Source of the DNA: Smittia aterrima | Taxonomy: Eukaryota > Arthropoda > Insecta > Diptera > Chironomidae | DNA: 64,000 bases | NCBI GenBank assembly: GCA_033063855.1 | Contig: CP093830.1 | Coordinates: 20,956,854 to 21,020,853, forward strand | Reading direction: 5' to 3' | Shown here: one piece after another, positions 58,847-64,000 of the stretch | How the letters are laid out: every line of letters starts with the position of its first letter | Position numbering within the stretch: the first letter of the stretch is position 1 | The notes under the pieces: model-generated | Seen by the model: only the letters and a program-made list of their open reading frames with translations | Told to the model about the DNA's origin: nothing | Database searches by the model: none | Translations under genes and position numbers: made by a program

Positions 58847-59255
58847 TACTCGATGTTTTCTTTTACTTTAGGTAATAAATATTTCGATTTTTAAAACAAA
58901 ACAAACCGAATGAAATTTTTTTTGACTGAGAAGACAAACTTTTGAATTTTCAGATTCGATTCGTTACACTTTTCGTCACATCGGAAAAGTTGAAAGCTTG
59001 GCAGACTCGTACGAGAGCTTTCAATTTTGTTGAACTTGAATAAATTTCCAGCAGATAACGCCGACGGCTTGTTTAGCTAAGTTCTAAATATAAAAGTGAT
59101 AAGATTTAAAAGCCTGTCTTGAAAATATTTGTGGCGAAGTTTAAAATCTCGACAATGACTCTACAATCTAAGATAAGAGATTAAGATGAGATATCTATAT
59201 ATAAAAAAAACGTTCTGTTCAAGATCATTCCGCAAGCTTCCGCTTTTCTACCAAC
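58847..59255. other. Divergent promoter region, Tudor gene and first LRR gene
   Basis: A TATA-like TATCTATATATAAA lies at about 59192-59205, 50-60 bases before the split start codon of the first LRR gene. GATAAG motifs are present nearby. No gene seen. Confidence 0.6.
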
Positions 59256-60007
59256 ATGTAAGTTGAGTGAAGTGAAATTGCTGCAAAAATTTATTTATTT
59301 TTTTCCTAAACAGGCAGTTCATTTCTTTTGTCGTTTTAATATTGAGCATTGCGATTGAAATCTCGCAAGGAGTTATTTTCGATTGTACTTTCAGTGATCA
59401 AGTTTGGTCATACATCGGAACAAGGTACACTTGCACACCAAAAATCAGTTCATCAAGCTTAATCCTTGAGGATGTAAGAGGAAATCATTTAGCAGGAAAA
59501 ACCAATCTCGACGTCGAGTTCTTGGATATTAGCCAACAAGACTTAACTTACATTCCAAAAGGAATCGAAAAGTTCTTTACAAACCTTAAAGGCATTCGAT
59601 ATGTACATTCAAACTTAGCCACGATTTCGTCCGACGATTTAAAACCGTTTTCGCAGCTTTTATTTTTTGGAGTGTATGATGCAAAATTAGTTTCTCTTCC
59701 CGGCAACTTATTCCAGTACAACTTAAATCTTCAAGTTGTTAGCTTCTTTGCCAACAAAATCGAGCACATCGGATCAAATCTATTGGGCGGACTGAGGCAG
59801 TTGAAGGATGTTTCCTTTTTATCGAATGTTTGTATTAACAAATATGCAAGATCATTGGAAGAGATCAAACAATTAAACGAAGAACTTCCAATTCTCTGTC
59901 CACCTAAAATTGATGAGCTTCTTCTCTGCAAAAACGAAATTGAAAAGGCAAATAAACGAATCTCAGAACTTGAGATGACGATCAGAGTTCTTGCAAGTAC
60001 ATGCTAA
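59256..60007 (+). CDS. Secreted leucine-rich-repeat protein, copy 1
   Basis: Exon 1 contributes only the AT of the start codon (59256-59257); exon 2 (59314-60007) supplies the G and the remaining 230 codons. The protein starts MQFISFVVLILSIAIEISQG, a signal peptide, then a cysteine-containing cap (VIFDCTFS ... YTCTPKI) and about four leucine-rich repeats, for example NLKGIRYVHSNLATISSDDL, LVSLPGNLFQYNLNLQVVSF and NKIEHIGSNLLGGLRQLKDV. A C-terminal cap with LPILCPPKIDELL is followed by a 25-residue predicted coiled coil absent from copy 2. The function is unknown; similar insect proteins are secreted, some with immune roles. Relatives lie immediately downstream. Confidence 0.82.
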
Positions 60008-60443
60008 ATGAAATCAATCATAATTTGTTTTCAATAAAATGATGAAAATAAAAATTTCAAAGAAAAGCTTTTCAAGTTATAAAGTTCATGATTTTTGAAA
60101 ATCGGTAAAATCAATCGCTCAGTTGAATCTGACTAGAGCTAAGATTTTGATTTATTTGCTTTGAATCGAATATGAGCTAATTAATTTAATCATCCAACTT
60201 GATAAATTAGAATCGTAAATATCGAAATTGATTCCGACCAGCTCTGATAATAAAAAGCTCGCTAGTCGAACAAAACAAACATTTTTTTTTCATAGCTTGG
60301 TCGATTAAAGTCGAAAGTTTTATGCCAAGTCATCTGCAGCAAATTGATAAGAGATAACAAACAAAGAAAAACAATTGAGACAAGAAATATTCAATAAGTT
60401 TTAAATTCAAGCTCATTCTGTTAGCTTCAGTTTTTCTGCAAAC
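60008..60443. other. Spacer between LRR copies 1 and 2
   Basis: It holds the presumed promoter of copy 2. The last 40 bases (TTCAAGCTCATTCTGTTAGC and onward) are nearly repeated before copy 3. GATAAGAGATAACA lies at about 60345, as it does upstream of copy 3 in similar form. No gene seen. Confidence 0.6.
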
Positions 60444-61106
60444 ATGTAAGTCGATGAAAGTGAAATAATTCAAAACTTAATTAACTATTTCGTTAGGCGA
60501 TCAATCTTTTTTGCCGTTTTAATAATTATCAGTGCAATTGAAATCTCTCAAGGAGTTATTTTCGATTGTGGACTTAGTAATCAGAGTTGGGTCATCGTCG
60601 GAATAACTTACACTTGCCAAGCCACAGTTCGCGCCTCAGAAAGCGGCAAAATTCTTGAGAATGTTGGTGGAAATCATTTAACAGGAAAAAGCAATCTTGA
60701 TGTCGAGATCTTGTACATTCCCAACCAAGACTTAACTTACATTCCTGGAGAAATCGAAAAGTTCTTTCCAAACCTTAAAGGCATTTATTACTGGAATACA
60801 AACTTAGACACGATTTCGTCTGATGATTTGAGGCCATTTCCGCAGCTTTTAATTTTTGCAGCGTGGGGAGGAAATTTAGTTTCTCTTCCAGGGAACTTAT
60901 TCCAACACAACTTGAACCTTCAATGGGTTAATTTCTACGACAACAAAATCGAGCACGTTGGACATAATCTTTTAAACGGACTAAGTCAATTGCGATGGGT
61001 TTACTTGTACAATAATATTTGTGTTAATCAGGATGCATTTACATTGGAATCGATCAGAGAATTAAACCAACAACTTCCAATTCTCTGTCCACCAAGCGAA
61101 GTTTAG
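60444..61106 (+). CDS. Secreted leucine-rich-repeat protein, copy 2
   Basis: The start codon is again split: AT at 60444-60445, then exon 2 from 60497 to 61106, 203 codons in all. It begins MRSIFFAVLIIISAIEISQG (signal peptide) and has the same cap (VIFDCGLSNQ ... YTCQATV) and leucine-rich repeats as copy 1 (LTYIPGEIEKFFPNLKGIYY, LVSLPGNLFQHNLNLQWVNF, NKIEHVGHNLLNGLSQLRWV). It stops soon after LPILCPPSEV, so it lacks the coiled-coil tail of copy 1. Several surface positions of the repeats are Trp or Tyr here (IYYWNTN, AAWGG), unlike copy 1, which suggests changed ligand contacts. Confidence 0.82.
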
Positions 61107-61353
61107 GAATGCCGACAACGAAAACTTGGGTTTGATAAAAGAAAATAAAAAAACACAAGAACGAAAATGAAAAGACCAATCTTAAAGAAATTGTTATTAC
61201 ACAAATATTACAACAGCTCGCTCGAAATACATAAATGATAAGGTTGATAAAATTGTGAAGAGATAACAGACAAAAATAAATATTTTGAGATAAGAAATAT
61301 TCGATATGATTAATGTTCAAGCTCATTCCGTTAGCTTCAGTCTTTCTGCAAAC

Positions 61354-61612
61354 ATGTGAGTCGACGAAAGTGAAAATAATAAAAATTTAATTTATTTATT
61401 TCGACAGGCGATCAATCTTTTTCGTCATCTTGATATTGAGCATTACAATCGAAATCTCACAAGGAGTGATTTTTGATTGTACCTTCAGTTCTGTTACTTA
61501 CGGCTATATAATCATCGGAAAAGTTTACACTTGCTACGCCACTGTTCTTGCCTCAGAAAGCGGAGTAATTCTTGAGGATGTGCGTGGAAACCATTTAACA
61601 GCAAAGCTCTAG
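61354..61612 (+). pseudogene. Truncated secreted LRR gene, copy 3
   Basis: The AT at 61354-61355 and exon 2 from 61408 repeat the split-start arrangement. The protein begins MRSIFFVILILSITIEISQG and continues with VIFDCTFSSV and YTCYATVLASESGVILEDVRG, then reaches NHLTAKL and a TAG stop after 68 codons. Similarity to copies 1 and 2 ends abruptly at 61602, exactly at a perfect 13-base palindrome. All leucine-rich repeats are missing and I find no remnant of them downstream. Expressed, it would be a short secreted peptide; most likely it is a broken copy. Confidence 0.75.
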
Positions 61613-61632
61613 CAGCAGACTGCTAGAGCTTT
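61603..61632. repeat. Perfect 13-base inverted repeat at the LRR copy 3 breakpoint
   Basis: AAAGCTCTAGCAG (61603-61615) and CTGCTAGAGCTTT (61620-61632) are exact reverse complements around the loop CAGA. The stop codon that ends copy 3 lies inside the left arm. Confidence 0.85.
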
Positions 61633-62199
61633 ATCTCCAGGTTTTCGGGAACCAACAATATTGCGAAGCACATGCAATTGGTAATCTTTTCTTTATATTT
61701 GCTTTACTCTCGTTTCAGAGCTCGGGATCATTATCTGACCCTTACGGTGGAAAATTTCTTGAACGAAGAGGAAATATGATAACTTCGCATGATAGTTTCT
61801 CTGCAGGAGTCAGATAATGATTCCCGAGGCATCGCAGGGACTGACAAGAAGAAATCAACGCAAAGCGAGGAGTTTGTCTACGTGACTGAAGAGAGTTTTA
61901 ATTAAAATCATTTTATTGAAAATAAATGTACAAGAAACATGAAAGATATTTTTCAATGGTATAGCGGGTTGTGGCAAATTTATTTTCCTCGGGATGCAAA
62001 GTGAATGTTGGGAAATCAAATAAATGTATTTTCAATTTGTTTTTGTAACTTATCATTGGATTTGCCTTCTAATAAGAATTTTAGCTTCTTTCTTTCTTGA
62101 CTCATTTTCTCTCAACATTCGAAAAAGTAAGACGCGTTCTCCGAAGAATAATAAAATATTTATTTCAATTCTATTTCTTTTTAGATAAAAGATTTAATA
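61613..62199. other. Spacer with inverted repeats upstream of the F-box gene
   Basis: It contains the hairpin 61721-61828 and, near its right end, the untranslated first exon and a 5'UTR intron of the F-box gene (GT at 62127, AG at 62183-62184). No gene recognised apart from this. Confidence 0.65.
61721..61828. repeat. Long hairpin with 19-20 base arms
   Basis: CTCGGGATCATTATCTGAC (61721-61739) pairs with GTCAGATAATGATTCCCGAG (61809-61828), differing by one inserted base, around a loop of about 69 bases. It may be the ends of a small non-autonomous element that damaged LRR copy 3, or a stem-loop RNA. Confidence 0.75.
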
Positions 62200-63507
62200 A
62201 TGGAAGCAAGCTCATCCCTGGAACAAATCAAGAAAGCATCCTTGAAGCTCAATCTAGCAGAGGATACAAAAGCAGAAGAAGCAGGAGTTTCAAGTGAAGA
62301 ACCGAACAAGAAGATCGCCAAGTTGACTGAGAACAACATGGATCCGGTGGAATATTTTTCGCGTTTTATGGACATTCCCGAAATGATTTTTCAACATTTC
62401 AACATAAAGGAATTGATCAAGTATTCAGAAGTCAGTCCATCTTTTTACAACTACATCGCGTCGTCGAAAGGTTTCATGGAAAATATTCAAGTTGTTTTTG
62501 GTATGAGTCCTAGGCTCAGAAATTCGGACGATTACAATTTGCTGAAGAACAGCTCGAGATTGTATCAGAGCATTGAAATCCGACGACGCGCGGGTTTCCT
62601 AACATATACCGGCGGCGTCTCCAAGATAAATTATTACATAACTCGCAATTCGGAATTTGACTTTTTTCACAACAAGGCTCGCGAATGGAAAAACGTTTCA
62701 CTCAAAAATGTTTGGTTTAGAAAAAGGCTCGATATGTGGAAATTTTTCAAGTCAATCGAATCATCAGTTGAGAGCATTTCTGTCATAGACGATAGCAGTT
62801 TTTCATTTGAAGATCCAGCTTCGTCGATTGAATCTTTCGAAACTTTATTGTTTCCAAAGTTGAAACAATTGAAACTGCATCTTTATAATAACTTCGATGC
62901 AAGTGACACATTTGTGAGACTTTTGATAAATTCTGTTTCAATCGAAGAACTTGATTTTAGAGATTATTCTAATCTCGTTGGAGAAGAAATTTTAAAAAAA
63001 ATGCTCGTAAACTTTACAAAACTTAAAATTCTCACACTTAGATCACTTATAACTCTACCAATTGATTCTTGGCAGTTATTCCAATTTAAACTTAAGAATT
63101 TATCGATAACTAATACTCGTATAGCTTTTACGGACGACAATAACTTTAATAACTTTCTTAAATCACAAAGCGAAATCGAAATGTTGGCGCTCGGTAAATT
63201 CCACAAAGAAACTTTCGACGTGATCATGAAAATGCCGAATCTCAAGCGTTTGTGTATCCATGATTTTCATTACTTTTTAGTGAATGAAATTCCAAATGAA
63301 ACGTCATCATCAATCACTGAACTGGAATTGAAATATAGTTATTTCATTGAGAGCCTGAAATTTTTGTTGCTGGCAATGCCGAACGTAAGGAAAATAAAGA
63401 TCTGCTCAGACGGTGAAAATTATGAAGTCTCGTTATCAACGAACGAAGATTTTATTGTGTTGGGGTCAAAGTTGACAAAGATCTCTATCGATAGAGAATT
63501 AATTTAA
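62200..63507 (+). CDS. F-box protein with leucine-rich-repeat-like C-terminus
   Basis: One coding exon of 435 codons. A charged N-terminus (residues 1-47) precedes an F-box-like segment at about 48-95 (DIPEMIFQHFNIKELIKYSEVSPSFYNYI). The rest is made of irregular leucine-rich repeats such as FPKLKQLKLHLYNNF, SIEELDFRDYSNLVG, LKILTLRSLITLP and MPNLKRLCIHDFHYF. F-box proteins recruit substrates to SCF ubiquitin ligases through Skp1; the substrate here is unknown. A splice acceptor just upstream and a donor at 62127 indicate a 5'UTR intron. A matching 5' region at 63900-64000 shows that a second copy follows. The frame is intact and low in GC. Confidence 0.75.
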   Translation: MEASSSLEQIKKASLKLNLAEDTKAEEAGVSSEEPNKKIAKLTENNMDPVEYFSRFMDIPEMIFQHFNIKELIKYSEVSPSFYNYIASSKGFMENIQVVFGMSPRLRNSDDYNLLKNSSRLYQSIEIRRRAGFLTYTGGVSKINYYITRNSEFDFFHNKAREWKNVSLKNVWFRKRLDMWKFFKSIESSVESISVIDDSSFSFEDPASSIESFETLLFPKLKQLKLHLYNNFDASDTFVRLLINSVSIEELDFRDYSNLVGEEILKKMLVNFTKLKILTLRSLITLPIDSWQLFQFKLKNLSITNTRIAFTDDNNFNNFLKSQSEIEMLALGKFHKETFDVIMKMPNLKRLCIHDFHYFLVNEIPNETSSSITELELKYSYFIESLKFLLLAMPNVRKIKICSDGENYEVSLSTNEDFIVLGSKLTKISIDRELI

Positions 63508-63992
63508 TTGTAAACTCAGAAATTTAATTTAAAGCAAATCAATTCAACTTCAATTGCAATGAAATTTCTAAGAACTTAACACTCAGATTAATCGTTTTTT
63601 AATTAGTCAATAAAGTAATGAAATTAAATAAAACTCTTTATTAATTTTTGTCTTCGTTATTAAATTAATTTCAGACGATAACAAAATCTTTTTTGCCATT
63701 GATATCTTCGTCTTCGCTGAATCGATTCGCGTCATGTGATCGATGATCATTTAAAAGAAAATATATAAAAAAAACTTCGAATTTTTTTTCGGTTGAAAAT
63801 ATTTTCATTCTTTAAGTGTCGATCGATTTTCAGGCTTTCTTCGAAACACAAAATTGTTTTCTAATAGGAATTCATGTGATACAGGAAAATTTGGCCACCA
63901 TTTTACTCATTTCACTTTCAACATTCGAAAAGGTAAGACACGCTTTTCTGAAGGTCAAAGAAAAATAATTATTTCAATTCAATTTTTTTTAG
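63508..63992. other. Spacer and 5' end of the next F-box paralogue
   Basis: 63508-63900 is AT-rich with no gene. From about 63900 the sequence repeats the 5' region of the F-box gene: CATTCGAAAAGGTAAGAC with a donor at 63933, then an acceptor at 63991-63992. Confidence 0.7.
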
Positions 63993-64000
63993 ATAAATGA
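63900..64000 (+). other. 5' region of a second F-box gene copy, cut by the window edge
   Basis: CAACATTCGAAAAGGTAAGA resembles 62113-62132, and TTATTTCAATTCAATT then TTTTAGATAAA resembles 62159-62188. No coding sequence of the copy lies inside the window. Confidence 0.65.

Noticed and set aside
1..64000. CRISPR arrays, tRNA or rRNA genes, transposase or reverse transcriptase genes, viral insertions
   Set aside because: I looked for spaced repeats, tRNA box motifs and catalytic motifs by eye and found none. A covariance-model and repeat search would be needed to exclude small or degraded ones.

Overview
The window looks like nuclear DNA of a small-genome nematoceran fly, perhaps a chironomid-like midge. 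Evidence: AT-rich sequence, many introns of about 50-80 bases with GT-AG ends, insect gene families (a delta-class glutathione S-transferase cluster, Vps13D with UBA and ricin-type domains), and no bacterial or viral gene layout. The species assignment is inference. For almost every gene I joined exons by hand and the summed length is a multiple of three; the two exceptions are reported as findings.

Layout. 1-4082: no recognisable gene, one long hairpin. 4083-5526 (+): eIF4H, an RRM translation factor. 6938-10628 (-): two tandem copies of a MATH-like/BTB protein whose last exon encodes a C-terminal ubiquitin domain. 11159-13515 (-): CARM1/PRMT4, with a perfect heat-shock-element-like palindrome upstream. 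14052-14850 (-): calcyphosin-like EF-hand protein. 15900-17807 (+): coiled-coil, Lys/Arg/Ser/Glu-rich protein, possibly FLASH-like, with a frame break. 17891-21494 (-) and 21740-24308 (+): Mybbp1A and Tsr1 head to head, both ribosome-biogenesis genes. 24529-24849 (+): small secreted Kunitz protein.

25931-41876: thirteen delta-class GST genes, one divergent five-exon gene, one GstD1-like gene, three on the minus strand and eight on the plus strand. Sequence similarity suggests the minus-strand trio and the last plus-strand gene are one subfamily split by the block between them. 41931-43053 (-): SLC25A34/35-like mitochondrial carrier with a reading-frame mismatch at one splice junction. 44081-57465 (+): complete Vps13D, 4189 codons. 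57918-58846 (-): single extended-Tudor protein. 59256-61612 (+): three tandem secreted leucine-rich-repeat genes whose start codon is split by an intron; the third is truncated at a palindrome. 62200-63507 (+): F-box/LRR-like gene; the 5' end of a second copy lies at the right edge.

How the parts relate. Most genes are unrelated housekeeping loci packed closely. The accessory content is the GST array (detoxification), the LRR and F-box families, and the BTB-ubiquitin pair. The last is the best candidate for something undescribed: a predicted CUL3 substrate adaptor carrying its own ubiquitin fold, in one copy ending exactly at ubiquitin Gly75 with a stop codon in place of Gly76.
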